Positions 17,187-25,829 of a stretch of DNA of 64,000 nt are shown here, one piece after another (within the stretch, counting starts at the first letter, position 1; every line of letters starts with the position of its first letter). Origin of the DNA: Nitrospirota bacterium (GTDB lineage: Bacteria; Nitrospirota; Nitrospiria; 2-01-FULL-66-17). The position numbers were made by a program, and so were the translations under genes. The notes beneath the pieces are model-generated. The model was not told the DNA's origin and searched no databases. It saw nothing but the letters and a program-made list of their open reading frames with translations. Location: assembly GCA_040757335.1 (NCBI GenBank), contig JBFLXB010000015.1, forward strand, positions 1 to 64,000, read 5' to 3'.

Positions 17187-17896
17187 GTCGTCGCCTCCCC
17201 CAAGTAAGCGGCGCGCACCTTGGGATCTTCCAGGAGCGCGGCGGACGGCCCCTGCAGCGCGATCCGCCCGGTTTCCATCACGTACGCGCGTCCGGCAAGA
17301 GCCAAGGCCGCTTTGGCATTCTGTTCCACCAGCAACATCGTGGTGCCCGCGCGGTGGATGGCGCGAATCATCTCAAAAATTCGCTCGACCATCAATGGGG
17401 CCAGTCCCAGCGACGGTTCATCGAGCAGCAACAGGGTCGGGCGCGCCATCAACGCGCGGCCGATCGCGAGCATCTGTTGTTCCCCGCCGCTGAGCGTGCC
17501 GCCGAGCTGCCGGCGCCGTTCGCGCAGCAGCGGGAAGTAGCCGAAGACCTGGTCGAGCGAGGCCGCGATCTCGCCGCGGTCGCGCCGCGTGAGGGCTCCG
17601 GCGTGCAGGTTCTCCAAGACCGTAAACCGGCGGAAGATCCGTCGTCCTTCCGGTACGTGCGCGATTCCGCGGCTCACAACGTCTGAGGCGGCGAGTCCGC
17701 TGATGGTCTGCCCCTGAAAGCGGATAGATCCTCCGGACACGGGCGTCGCGCCCGAGATCGTCATCAACGTGGTGCTCTTGCCGGCTCCGTTGGCGCCGAT
17801 CAGCGCCACGATTTCGCCGGCGCGGATTTCCAGGTCGATGCCCTTGACGGCCTCGATGGGGCCGTAAGACACGCGGAGCCCGTCAGTGACCAGCAT
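17183..17896 (-). CDS. livF: Branched-chain amino-acid ABC transporter ATPase LivF
   Basis: 237-residue ATP-binding subunit. Walker A GANGAGKST (about 34-42), Q-loop, LivF-specific VPEGRRIFRRFTVLENL, signature LSGGEQQ, Walker B LLLLDEPSLGLAP and the switch His position replaced by the usual LivF VEQN. Overlaps livG by 14 nt upstream and gcvT by 4 nt downstream. Works with LivG on the cytoplasmic face of the LivHM permease. Substrates of the family include Leu/Ile/Val, but many members carry other amino acids, amides or urea. Confidence 0.95.
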   Translation of the reverse strand: MLVTDGLRVSYGPIEAVKGIDLEIRAGEIVALIGANGAGKSTTLMTISGATPVSGGSIRFQGQTISGLAASDVVSRGIAHVPEGRRIFRRFTVLENLHAGALTRRDRGEIAASLDQVFGYFPLLRERRRQLGGTLSGGEQQMLAIGRALMARPTLLLLDEPSLGLAPLMVERIFEMIRAIHRAGTTMLLVEQNAKAALALAGRAYVMETGRIALQGPSAALLEDPKVRAAYLGEATT

Positions 17897-18671
17897 GGGA
17901 CGACGAGCCCGCGCCTAGATACGCCTCGATCACGGCGGGATCGCGTTGCACCGCGCCGGGGGAACCCTCGGCGATCTTGACGCCGTAGTCAAATACCACC
18001 ACCCGGTCGGACACGCCCATCACCACCTTCATGTCGTGTTCGATCAACAGCACGGTCACGCCATTGTCGCGAATCCGGCGGATGAGCGCCATCAGCGCCA
18101 GAGTCTCGGTGGGGTTCATGCCTGCGGCGGGTTCGTCGAGCAGCAGGAGTGACGGTCGACTCGCGAGCGCCCGCGCAATCTCCAAGCGTCGTTGCATGCC
18201 GTACGCCAGCTCTCCCGCGATGGCGTCCCCTGCGTCGGGAATCCCCACGAACTCCAGCCAACGGTCGGCGGTCTGTTCCGACGCTCGCGCCTCGTCGCGG
18301 GCGTAGGCCGCTCCCATGATGGCATCGAAGAGGCCCGACCGCTCGCGGCAATAACCGCCCACCAGCACGTTCTCGCGGCCGGAGAGTGTGGGGAAGAGTC
18401 GCACGTTCTGGAACGTGCGGGCGATCCCTCGCGCGGCAACGGCGTGAGGCGACAGTCCGGTCAGCGGCGCGCCGTCGAAGATGATGGTTCCCGCGTCGGG
18501 ACGCACGAGTCCGGTCAAACAATTGAAAAAGGTGGTCTTGCCCGCGCCGTTGGGGCCGATCAGCGCCGTGATTGCGCCGCGGTCGATGGCAAAGCTGACG
18601 GCGTCAAGAGCCTTCAGGCCGCCGAATGCCTTGGTCACGCCCGAGGCGTCCAGCAGGGCGGTGTCCTTCAT
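17883..18671 (-). CDS. livG: Branched-chain amino-acid ABC transporter ATPase LivG
   Basis: 262 residues. Walker A GPNGAGKTT, LivG-type RGIARTFQNVRLFPTLSGRENVLVG, LAYGMQRRLEIARAL as the atypical signature motif, Walker B LLLLDEPAAGMNP and switch His in LIEHDMKVV. The frame is open far upstream over livM, but the ATG at 18671 overlaps the livM stop by one base (TGATG) and begins right before the conserved ABC core. Confidence 0.95.
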   Translation of the reverse strand: MKDTALLDASGVTKAFGGLKALDAVSFAIDRGAITALIGPNGAGKTTFFNCLTGLVRPDAGTIIFDGAPLTGLSPHAVAARGIARTFQNVRLFPTLSGRENVLVGGYCRERSGLFDAIMGAAYARDEARASEQTADRWLEFVGIPDAGDAIAGELAYGMQRRLEIARALASRPSLLLLDEPAAGMNPTETLALMALIRRIRDNGVTVLLIEHDMKVVMGVSDRVVVFDYGVKIAEGSPGAVQRDPAVIEAYLGAGSSSHAGH

Positions 18672-19819
18672 CAGGCGCCTCTGGCTCGCCCCATGGGCGC
18701 GCGACGGCCAAGCCCCTCGGGTCGCCACGCCATCATCGCCACTAGCGCGGCGCCGAACGCGAGCATGCGGAAGTCGTCCACGCCGCGGAGCAGCTCGGGC
18801 AACACCACGATGATGACCGCGCCGGCGGCCACTCCCATGACGCTCGACATGCCGCCCAGCACGACCATCGCGAGGATCACGACGGACTCGAAAAACGTGA
18901 AACTCTCGGGCGAGACGAACGCGTAACGAGCGGCAAAACACACGCCCGCGACGCCGGCCCAGCTCGCGCCCAATGCAAACGCCAGCACCTTGAGGCGCGT
19001 GGTGGGGACGCCCACCGCTTCCGCGGCCAACTCGTCGTCCCGGATGGCCATCAAGGCCCGGCCGATCCGCGACGCGCGCAGGCGTGTGTTCACCACGATG
19101 GCGAGCAACGCGACCGCCAGCGTGACGTAGTAGAACTGCGGAGGGCTGGTGAGCGTGATCGGGCCGATCTGCGGTCGGCCGACGTTGAGAATGCCGTTGG
19201 GCCCGTTGGTCACCGAGTCCCAGTTGACCAGGACGAGATGCACGATTTGAATGAATCCCAACGTCACGATGGCGAGGTAGTCTCCGCGTAAGCGCAGCGT
19301 GATCATGCCCAGCAGCAGACCACACGCCGCGGACGCCAGCGCTCCCAGCGGAAGCCCGACCCAGAACGAGACGCCGAGGCGCGTGGACGCGATGGCGTAG
19401 CTGTAGGCGCCGAGGGCGTAGAACGAGGCGTACCCAAGATCGAGCAGGCCTGCGAGCCCGACCGTGGTTTGCAGGCCCAGCGCGAGGACGACGTACAGCC
19501 ACGCGAGCGTGAGCACGTCGAGCACGTAGTTGTTCAGCGTGAGCGGGGCGGCGAGCAACGCCAAAATCACGACGGCTTGCACCCCGCGGTTGGAGATGCG
19601 GGCGCTGGGTGGGACCAGGGCGGCGAGTGATTTGGCGGAGGCGGTCAGTCCGCGGATCGCCCTGGGATGGCGACGGCCAAAGGTCCACCCGCCGAGCGCG
19701 AGGGCGATGATCACCGCCGTCGCGAGAGCCGGACGCCATCCGCCCAACGGCAGGAGCAGCGCGCCGACCACTGCAACGGTCCACCACGCCGACCACCGGA
19801 CTGCTCCTGCCCTGATCAT
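18671..19819 (-). CDS. livM: Branched-chain amino-acid ABC transporter permease LivM
   Basis: 382-residue inner-membrane permease with about 9-10 helices and the family-typical LDLGYASFYALGAYSYA, GDYLAIVTLGFIQIVHL, NGPNGI, RALMAIRDDELAAEAVG and GGMSSVMGVAAGA segments. The ATG at 19819 is chosen: the extra upstream frame to 19930 is low-quality sequence that enters the inverted-repeat element at 19854-19977. The N-terminal extension of about 95 residues before the conserved core, with two additional helices, is common in LivM. Confidence 0.94.
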   Translation of the reverse strand: MIRAGAVRWSAWWTVAVVGALLLPLGGWRPALATAVIIALALGGWTFGRRHPRAIRGLTASAKSLAALVPPSARISNRGVQAVVILALLAAPLTLNNYVLDVLTLAWLYVVLALGLQTTVGLAGLLDLGYASFYALGAYSYAIASTRLGVSFWVGLPLGALASAACGLLLGMITLRLRGDYLAIVTLGFIQIVHLVLVNWDSVTNGPNGILNVGRPQIGPITLTSPPQFYYVTLAVALLAIVVNTRLRASRIGRALMAIRDDELAAEAVGVPTTRLKVLAFALGASWAGVAGVCFAARYAFVSPESFTFFESVVILAMVVLGGMSSVMGVAAGAVIIVVLPELLRGVDDFRMLAFGAALVAMMAWRPEGLGRRAPMGRARGA

Positions 19820-19853
19820 TGACAAGGCGTCACTCCCGTCCAATCGTGCGGCG

Positions 19854-19977
19854 CTGGGCGACAAGACGGCTGCGGATGCAAGGCGGAGCGAAGTCTCGCG
19901 CGCGCAGCGTACTGGTTCGTACGTGAGCACGAGAGACGACGCGACAACGCAGCAGACGCTGCCGTATCGGCGCCCAG
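19854..19977. repeat. MITE-like element, 124 bp, between livH and livM
   Basis: Inverted ends CTGGGCG..A.ACGGC.GC...TGC are seen at both sides. The core CTCACGTACG...AGTACGCTGCGC matches the element at 2080-2266. It ends 1 bp before the livH stop codon. Confidence 0.6.
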
Positions 19978-19978
19978 A

Positions 19979-20884
19979 TCATACTTTCTCGGGGATGCGT
20001 TCACCCATCAATCCCGTCGGACGAACGAGCAGAACCAGGATCAGGATCACGAACGCGATCACGTCTTTGTATTCGTTCGAGATATATCCCGCGCCAAGGC
20101 CCTCGGCGATCCCGAGCACCACGCCTCCCACCATCGCGCCCGGGATGTTGCCGATCCCGCCCAACACCGCGGCGGTAAACGCCTTGATCCCGGCCACGTA
20201 TCCGATGAAGAAGTTGACCACCCCGTAGTACATCGCGACCATCACGCCCGCCACCGCCGCCAATGCCGAGCCGATCACAAAGGTGGCGGTGATCACGCGG
20301 TCGATCGGAACACCCACCAGGCTCGCCATCTTGGGGTCCTGCGCCGTGGCCCGCATGGCCAGCCCGAGCCGCGTGCGGCGAATGACCACCTGCAGGCCGG
20401 CCATGAGGCCGGCCGAGATGCCCATGATCGCGAGCTGCAGGCTGGTGATCGTCGCGTTGCCGACGGAATACGTGGTCGGCGGATCGCCGAACGCGGGGAA
20501 GACTTTGTCGCTGGACCCTTGCGTGAGCATGACCACGTTCTGAAGCAGGATCGAGACTCCGATCGCGGAGATCAGCGGGGTGAGGCGGTGGGTGCGGCGG
20601 AGCGGCCGATACGCCGCGCGCTCCACGGTGGCCCCGACCGCGCTGCAGTAGACGGCCGCCAGGGCGACCGCCGCGATCACTGACCACAGCGGCGCGCTCT
20701 GGGTCCAGCCCCAGGCGGTGAACACGGCCAACGACAGAATACCGATATACGCCCCCAGCATATAGATCTCCCCGTGGGCGAAGTTGATCAGCTCCAAAAT
20801 CCCGTACACCATGGTGTACCCGAGGGCGACGAGTGCATAGACGCCGCCGAGGGTCACGCCGTTGACGAGTTGCTGGACGAACAT
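19979..20884 (-). CDS. livH: Branched-chain amino-acid ABC transporter permease LivH
   Basis: 301-residue permease with about 8 helices. N-terminal QQLVNGVTLGGVYALVALGYTMVYG, INFAHGEIYMLGAY, RLGLAMRATAQDPKMASLVGV (the loop contacting the ATPase) and AAVLGGIGNIPGAMVGG are all diagnostic. Partner of LivM. Downstream of livK by 118 bp that carry an inverted CCGGTT-type repeat. Confidence 0.95.
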   Translation of the reverse strand: MFVQQLVNGVTLGGVYALVALGYTMVYGILELINFAHGEIYMLGAYIGILSLAVFTAWGWTQSAPLWSVIAAVALAAVYCSAVGATVERAAYRPLRRTHRLTPLISAIGVSILLQNVVMLTQGSSDKVFPAFGDPPTTYSVGNATITSLQLAIMGISAGLMAGLQVVIRRTRLGLAMRATAQDPKMASLVGVPIDRVITATFVIGSALAAVAGVMVAMYYGVVNFFIGYVAGIKAFTAAVLGGIGNIPGAMVGGVVLGIAEGLGAGYISNEYKDVIAFVILILVLLVRPTGLMGERIPEKV

Positions 20885-20910
20885 GGATCGATATCAGACG
20901 AAACGAGTGT

Positions 20911-21004
20911 GCGCCGGTTGGCCGGTCGGCCGGTAAGCCGGTCGGATCAGGAAAGGCATGCGGTCAGGATGTAACGGGCGCACCGGCGAACTGGCGAACC
21001 GGTT
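20911..21004. repeat. CCGGT-rich inverted repeat in livK-livH spacer
   Basis: GCCGGTTGGCCGGTCGGCCGG near 20911-20940 pairs imperfectly with CACCGGCGAACTGGCGAACCGG at about 20979-21000. The two arms surround about 40 nt. The spacer has no other feature. Confidence 0.45.
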
Positions 21005-22130
21005 AACCACCCTCGACCGGCGTCCAGTGTTGCTCGAACACCCCGTTCTCGACAATCCACACGATATAGGGGGCGTTGAGCACGTCGCCTTTGGTATCGA
21101 AACGGATCTCGCCTTGGGCCCCCTGGTGAGTCCGGCCCCGAATCGTTTCAGCCACCTTCGCGCCGTCGGTCGTGCCGGCAGCGGCAATCGCGCTCAACAG
21201 GACGTTGGCGGCGTCGTACGCGTAGATCGAATAGGGGCCGTGAGGGCCGAAGCGTTGGCTGTACGCGGCGAGGAAGGCTTGCGCTTGCGGAAGGTGTGAC
21301 GCGTCCGGACCGAACGTGAGAAACGTGCCCTCGGCCGCCGGCCCAGCGATCTCCAGAAATTTTTGGTCGTAGGTTCCGTCGCCTACGATGAAGGGAGCGG
21401 GCAGGTTGAGTTCGCGCGCTTGTCGGACCAGGAGCCCGGCCTCGGGATAGATGCCTCCAAAGTAAATGACGTCCGGTTTGGCGCTTTTGACCGTGGTCAA
21501 CACGGCGCGAAAATCCTTGTCCCCTTGCGTCACCCCGCTGGAGAACACGACTCGTGGTCCCTCGCCGAGGGCCTTGGCGAATTGTTCGGCCAGTCCCTGG
21601 CCGTAGGTAGTCTTGTCGTGCAGCACGGCCACGGCGCCCGTGGGGTAGCGGGCGCGCACGAACTGCGCGGCGACCGGGCCCTGCTGGTCGTCGCGGCCGC
21701 AGACGCGAAAGATCGTGGGGAATCCCTGCTCCGTGAGCTGCGGGTTGGTGGACGCGGGCGTGATCATCACGACCTTGGCCTGGTTGTACACGCCGGAGGC
21801 CGGAATCGACGCGCTGGAATTCCAGTGGCCGATCACGCCGACCACGCCGGAGTTCACGAACTTGTTGGCGACCGCGACCGCTTGTTTGGGATCGTGCTGA
21901 TCGTCTTCAACCTGAAGGACGATTTTCTTGCCAAGCACGCCGCCCCTGGCGTTCCACTCGTCGACGGCCAATTCCACGCCGTGCCGCAGATCCGTGCCCA
22001 TCTTGCTCTGATCGCCGGTCATGGGTCCGGCGGCGCCGATCTTGATCTCGTTGGAGGCCTTCGGGGTGCAGGACGCGGCCAGGAGCCCGAGAAGGAGTGC
22101 GAGGATGGTCAATGGTCGGGAAATGGTCAC
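21003..22130 (-). CDS. livK: Branched-chain amino-acid ABC transporter substrate-binding protein LivK
   Basis: 375-residue periplasmic or lipid-anchored binding protein of the Leu/Ile/Val-binding fold. From the GTG at 22130 a signal peptide ends in lipobox LLAASC (Cys21), suggesting a lipoprotein. It contains EIKIGAAGPMTGDQSKMG, DDQHDPKQAVAVANKFV and the hinge region. AGAGGA lies 12 nt upstream of the GTG; a TTG at 22157 is an alternative. First gene of the liv-gcv-sdhA run. Confidence 0.93.
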   Translation of the reverse strand: MTISRPLTILALLLGLLAASCTPKASNEIKIGAAGPMTGDQSKMGTDLRHGVELAVDEWNARGGVLGKKIVLQVEDDQHDPKQAVAVANKFVNSGVVGVIGHWNSSASIPASGVYNQAKVVMITPASTNPQLTEQGFPTIFRVCGRDDQQGPVAAQFVRARYPTGAVAVLHDKTTYGQGLAEQFAKALGEGPRVVFSSGVTQGDKDFRAVLTTVKSAKPDVIYFGGIYPEAGLLVRQARELNLPAPFIVGDGTYDQKFLEIAGPAAEGTFLTFGPDASHLPQAQAFLAAYSQRFGPHGPYSIYAYDAANVLLSAIAAAGTTDGAKVAETIRGRTHQGAQGEIRFDTKGDVLNAPYIVWIVENGVFEQHWTPVEGG

Positions 22131-22191
22131 CGCTCTGATGCGTCCTCTGTGGAACAAGAACCCGGACCGGCTGAAATCGGCCTAGCTTACA

Positions 22192-22207
22192 AACCCCACC
22201 AGGGGTT
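22192..22207 (-). terminator. Weak terminator-like hairpin after the DUF4105 gene
   Basis: AACCCC-TGGT-GGGGTT stem of 6 bp followed on the minus strand by TTGTAAG, 15 nt past the DUF4105 stop and upstream of livK. Confidence 0.35.
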
Positions 22208-22221
22208 GTCAACGGCGACGA

Positions 22222-24180
22222 CTAAAAGTACGCGTTGACGCTGATCAGCGCCTCCCGCCAGTCGGGTCTCGCCTTCCATCCCGCCCGCACGTCCCAGTCT
22301 TTCGACAACGTGTAACGCAATTCGAGGTTGCTCACGAGGTCCGACGAACGGTCTCCAAGAAGGAACGCCCTGTAGCTGGCAAAGGCGTGCGCTCGCGCCT
22401 TGGCGGTGAGGTCGAAAAGCAGGCCGCCGGTGGCGCCGGGGCCGGCGCGATACCGTTCGTCAAAGATGGCGCCATACTGCGCGGCGAGTTCGCCCAACAG
22501 ATACCAGACTTCTCGGCGCCACCATCTACTCTGCGCCGCACCTCCGATTCCGAAATCGAGACTGGGCGCGCTGCGATCACGGAACGCAAGGTCCTCCACC
22601 GGGAAGAACCCGGTACTAATCTGCCACGATGGCTTGGCGACCAGGCGGTTGTATGGGGTCAGCGAGATGATCCGGATCACGTCGAGGCGGTTGAGGTTCA
22701 CCCCGGAAGCCCGGTTGTAGCGCAACACGGTGTTCATGAACTCGAGGTGGGTGTTTCGGGCGTAACCGCTTTCGTCGCCCAGGAGATCGTGCAGCGCCGG
22801 CCGGAGCGCGAGTTGCCCGAACCACTGCCCGGACGATCGGCCGCCGCCTAACCCAACGCGCGCCGTGCCATGCCCTGTTTCGGGCGGCGGTGGGGCGGGT
22901 GGAGACGATTCGTCTGAGGCGATGCGCAGCGCGGCACGCTCCAGCAGGATGTCACGCTGCAGCGCCTTGGTGCGGTCGGCGTCGTCCCCCTTCTCGCTGG
23001 GAAGTCGGTACGCCAGATGTCCGGACGCCACATCGAGAATCAATGCGCGGCGCTCATCAGGCAATGCCATGAAGTCAGGGGCGTGCAACACCGCAGGGTT
23101 GCGCAGGACGGCGAACAGCCAGGGCTCCTCGTCATGGCGCAGCCGCGATCGACGGTAAGAAACTTCAGTCTCGCGGGCGGGCCGATACGAGATGCGATCC
23201 ACCAGGCCCGGCGAGTTGAGCAGCGCGCGGATTGTATCCGAGGGAATCGTCCACCAGGTGAACTGCTCGGTCAGGTGGAGGGAAGGGTCCGCCGCATCGA
23301 GGAGCGACAAGAGATGATACGAGCAATTCTCGTCGAAAAAGTAGTAATCAAAGTAGGTGGTGCCCATTTCCCACGCGTGTGCAAGGAGCCGCGCGATCTG
23401 CCCCTCTGTGAAGGTCAGGCGATATTCCCAGATATCCCTGCTTTCAATGTCGGTGTACTCGCGGGTCTTGACGTAATACGGCGTAATCGAAAACCGGCCT
23501 GGTAAGCCGCCACTCACACCCAGGATGATGGATCGCAGTGACGTGGGGGTGTTGGTGTCGGCGGCGAAGTTGATGGTGTAATCCAGCAGGCGACTGGTGT
23601 CGGGCCGGCCCTTGCGATCAATCCGGAGCAAGGTGTGGCCGAACATCGACGACGGGTTGTTCAAGTACGCCGAGGGGAAGACAAACGTGACCGACTCCGG
23701 GTCGAGCGCGGCGACCCATTGCCGGAACCGAATGCACTCCTGCTCGGAGAGTCGGGTCGGATCGAATCCGAGGCTCGCCTTCAACCACTGGTACCGGGCG
23801 ACGAAGCGGCACTGGGGGTGTTGAATGTCCGGGCTCTCCAGCGTTTCCGAGAAGAACGCCGCCAGCGTGGCTTCCAATTCCGCCTCCGAATTGTACTTTC
23901 CGTCGTGAGCCAGAAAGAATCCCGGGCCGTCGGCTTCACTCTTCAGTCCCCCCAGTCGTGGCTTCCGGTAATGCATCAACACCTGCCACTCCCGGCTCTG
24001 GGCGAGCCCCTTCGCGCGCGCGTCAGCGATGAGCTCACTCAGATACGTCGAGTCGGGACGCGAGGGCTGCCCGAAGCTTCGGTCGACGAGGCCGATCACC
24101 GATCCGGTTATCAGCCCGGCGAACACGCAATACGCCGATAGCCGCGGACGTACCCACGGCGTTTGAGTCGGGCGCCACAC
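22222..24180 (-). CDS. DUF4105 envelope protein
   Basis: 652 residues. N-terminal hydrophobic segment (about 15-37), probably a signal peptide or anchor. A long central DUF4105 domain has conserved blocks FPSAYLNNPSSMFGHTLLRID, SMxFGHT-type His, YTINFAAD and YYFFDENCSYHLLSLLD. The GHT and ENCSYH segments look like a Cys/His catalytic pair, reminiscent of NlpC-like hydrolases. The C-terminal about 200 residues are beta-rich with alternating hydrophobics and end in VNAYF, like an outer-membrane barrel with terminal Phe. Function of the family is unknown. Starts 9 nt past a strong terminator. Confidence 0.85.
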   Translation of the reverse strand: MWRPTQTPWVRPRLSAYCVFAGLITGSVIGLVDRSFGQPSRPDSTYLSELIADARAKGLAQSREWQVLMHYRKPRLGGLKSEADGPGFFLAHDGKYNSEAELEATLAAFFSETLESPDIQHPQCRFVARYQWLKASLGFDPTRLSEQECIRFRQWVAALDPESVTFVFPSAYLNNPSSMFGHTLLRIDRKGRPDTSRLLDYTINFAADTNTPTSLRSIILGVSGGLPGRFSITPYYVKTREYTDIESRDIWEYRLTFTEGQIARLLAHAWEMGTTYFDYYFFDENCSYHLLSLLDAADPSLHLTEQFTWWTIPSDTIRALLNSPGLVDRISYRPARETEVSYRRSRLRHDEEPWLFAVLRNPAVLHAPDFMALPDERRALILDVASGHLAYRLPSEKGDDADRTKALQRDILLERAALRIASDESSPPAPPPPETGHGTARVGLGGGRSSGQWFGQLALRPALHDLLGDESGYARNTHLEFMNTVLRYNRASGVNLNRLDVIRIISLTPYNRLVAKPSWQISTGFFPVEDLAFRDRSAPSLDFGIGGAAQSRWWRREVWYLLGELAAQYGAIFDERYRAGPGATGGLLFDLTAKARAHAFASYRAFLLGDRSSDLVSNLELRYTLSKDWDVRAGWKARPDWREALISVNAYF

Positions 24181-24189
24181 GGCACCAAG

Positions 24190-24231
24190 AAAAAGGGCTC
24201 GGACAACCCAGGGGGTTGGCGAGCCCTTTTT
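24190..24231 (-). terminator. Bidirectional Rho-independent terminator
   Basis: AAAAAGGGCTCG / CGAGCCCTTTTT 12-bp stem with an 18-nt loop. The arms supply A-run and T-run on either strand. Lies between the DUF3015 stop (24249) and the DUF4105 start (24180). Confidence 0.85.
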
Positions 24232-24248
24232 CTGTGACGCAGAGATCG

Positions 24249-24815
24249 TCAGATCGGAGATGCGACGCTCGCTAGCACCGGGTCCGCTGCAAGGACCGTC
24301 TGGAGCGTGGCCAACATTTGAAGGGCATCCGTATCAGCAGTTGGGAACAATACGGAGTAGTGCTCCTGCGTCAGATGGAAGAAACGTGGTTGCAGGTCCA
24401 CCGGCACCCCGATCAAAGTGGCCAAGGAAACGAGGTGCTCGCCATGGCCCTGCGCCATGTCTTCCGAGAGATTTTCGATCGTGGCCTGGGCGTACACCGC
24501 GGCCTCGTGTTCACGGCTGACGATCCCGTCCTGCGAGCAACCAGAGGTTCCGGTCGTCATCCCGAAGGTTTGATTGCCGGAGGTGCCGTTGGTTGTCGCG
24601 GCAAGGATCTGAGGAAGGAGGCCACGTTGCCCCTGAAAGAGCAGGTACCCTAACCCGCAGCCGGGTCCGCTTTTCGCCATAGGCCCACTGGTGCCGGGTA
24701 ACTTGACCGACATGTCTTTGTCTTTCTCCGCCGCGGACGCGGGTGTCCACGCCAGCGCGACGGCAAAAGTTGCTGCCGAACACGTGATCAGTGCACGCTT
24801 CATCTGTTTCCGCAT
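24249..24815 (-). CDS. DUF3015 family exported protein
   Basis: 188 residues with a signal peptide (positively charged start, hydrophobic to about 26, cleavage near PASA-AEK). The mature part contains GPGCGLGYLLFQGQRGLLPQILAATTNGTSGNQTFGMTTGTSGC, a Gly/Thr/Asn-rich stretch with two Cys characteristic of DUF3015, then a helical C-terminus. Likely periplasmic; role unknown. Monocistronic, ended by a strong terminator. Confidence 0.88.
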   Translation of the reverse strand: MRKQMKRALITCSAATFAVALAWTPASAAEKDKDMSVKLPGTSGPMAKSGPGCGLGYLLFQGQRGLLPQILAATTNGTSGNQTFGMTTGTSGCSQDGIVSREHEAAVYAQATIENLSEDMAQGHGEHLVSLATLIGVPVDLQPRFFHLTQEHYSVLFPTADTDALQMLATLQTVLAADPVLASVASPI

Positions 24816-24908
24816 GATGACCTCCCTGTTGAAGTGAACAGCCAGCCCACGCGCCGCACGGATATAGCACAGCGTCGTGAGAGTTGCAATACGGGTGAGT
24901 CGGGCGGG

Positions 24909-25538
24909 TTACAGCCAGTGCCTGGCGAGGCGTTGTGACTCGGTGAGGAAGAACGCTTTGATGTCCTCCCAGACCAAAGGAGCCAGCAGCTTCGGGAGTG
25001 GTTCGCGCTCCGCGTCCTCGAAGTAACAAAGGGACTTGAGAATGTGCGCGCGGTTGTACGCGATCCGCCGAAATTTCACATCGAAGTCCCGGAGCAAGTC
25101 GTCCAAGGGCCTGCTTCGGGTGCAGATCGTATAGAGATCAACGAAGTCCCGGCGGCTCCCTCGGCTGGCCACCGCATCGATCTTCATACATCCGATATCC
25201 CGTAGGCTCGCCAGATTGATCCCCAGTCCGGACACGCAGGGATCGAGCAACGGGTATGGGTAGTGAAGAAACGTCAGCCTGGTTCCCTCAAAACGGGCGT
25301 GGACCGTTCCGGGTGCGGCTTCGACGCCGTCGAGTCGGCCTAGGCCAGAGAGCGTGTGGACAACGGCGTCCGCCTCGAACGAATCCGCGGAGAAAAAGTC
25401 GAGGTCATCGGATACGCGGTGGCCGAGTTGGAGGGCGACGGCGGTGCCACCGGCCAGGTAAAACGGACCGAGGACACCGGCGCGGCTCAGTGTGTCCAGA
25501 TGGCGCGGTAGGTCTGCTGGAACGACTTCGACAAACAC
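24909..25538 (-). CDS. AbiEii/AbiGii-type nucleotidyltransferase (probable toxin)
   Basis: 209 residues of the nucleotidyltransferase superfamily used as toxins in AbiE-like toxin-antitoxin and abortive-infection modules. The NTase core GPFYLAGGTAVALQLGHRVSDDLDFFS has the GG and the D-x-D metal-binding pair (DDLDFF), followed by LRDIGCMKIDAVASRGSRRDFVDLY, the family's second conserved block. The start at 25538 lies 52 nt inside the upstream gene, a coupling typical of such pairs. Toxicity is inferred. Confidence 0.85.
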   Translation of the reverse strand: MFVEVVPADLPRHLDTLSRAGVLGPFYLAGGTAVALQLGHRVSDDLDFFSADSFEADAVVHTLSGLGRLDGVEAAPGTVHARFEGTRLTFLHYPYPLLDPCVSGLGINLASLRDIGCMKIDAVASRGSRRDFVDLYTICTRSRPLDDLLRDFDVKFRRIAYNRAHILKSLCYFEDAEREPLPKLLAPLVWEDIKAFFLTESQRLARHWL

Positions 25539-25783
25539 CGTACGTCCTTCGCGGGGACGTCAAGCACATTGGCCCAAAACCCCGCGCTGCGTCGAGACAA
25601 CCGGCGAGTCGAACGCACGACGTCGACTACGCGCTCCCGGGGATAGGTCGCAAATAGCCACCGGACGGCGTCTTCGTCGCCCGATTCCAAGATTCGTTCG
25701 ATCAAAAACACGGCGTGGGATGAGAGATCGACCGCGCCGGGGTCCACGTCCCATAGGCAGGACTTGACCGAAGGAGGAAGCAC
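25487..25783 (-). CDS. Probable antitoxin partner (DUF6922-like)
   Basis: 98 residues immediately upstream of and overlapping the AbiEii-like gene. It begins LPPSVKSCLWDVDPGAVDLS, a helical protein often found next to such nucleotidyltransferases, with LSRRSAGFWANVLDV near the end. GTG start. A TATAGT hexamer ends only about 5 nt before the GTG, so a nearly leaderless transcript is possible, although no good -35 is visible. Confidence 0.7.
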   Translation of the reverse strand: MLPPSVKSCLWDVDPGAVDLSSHAVFLIERILESGDEDAVRWLFATYPRERVVDVVRSTRRLSRRSAGFWANVLDVPAKDVRCLSKSFQQTYRAIWTH

Positions 25784-25829
25784 GCCCCACTATACCACGA
25801 AATCCCGTGCAGGGGTGAGGCGACTGGAG

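Noticed and set aside
17883-19796. 637-codon continuous frame ending in LivG
   Set aside because: Only the last 262 codons are LivG; the upstream part is livM in another frame and has no domain.
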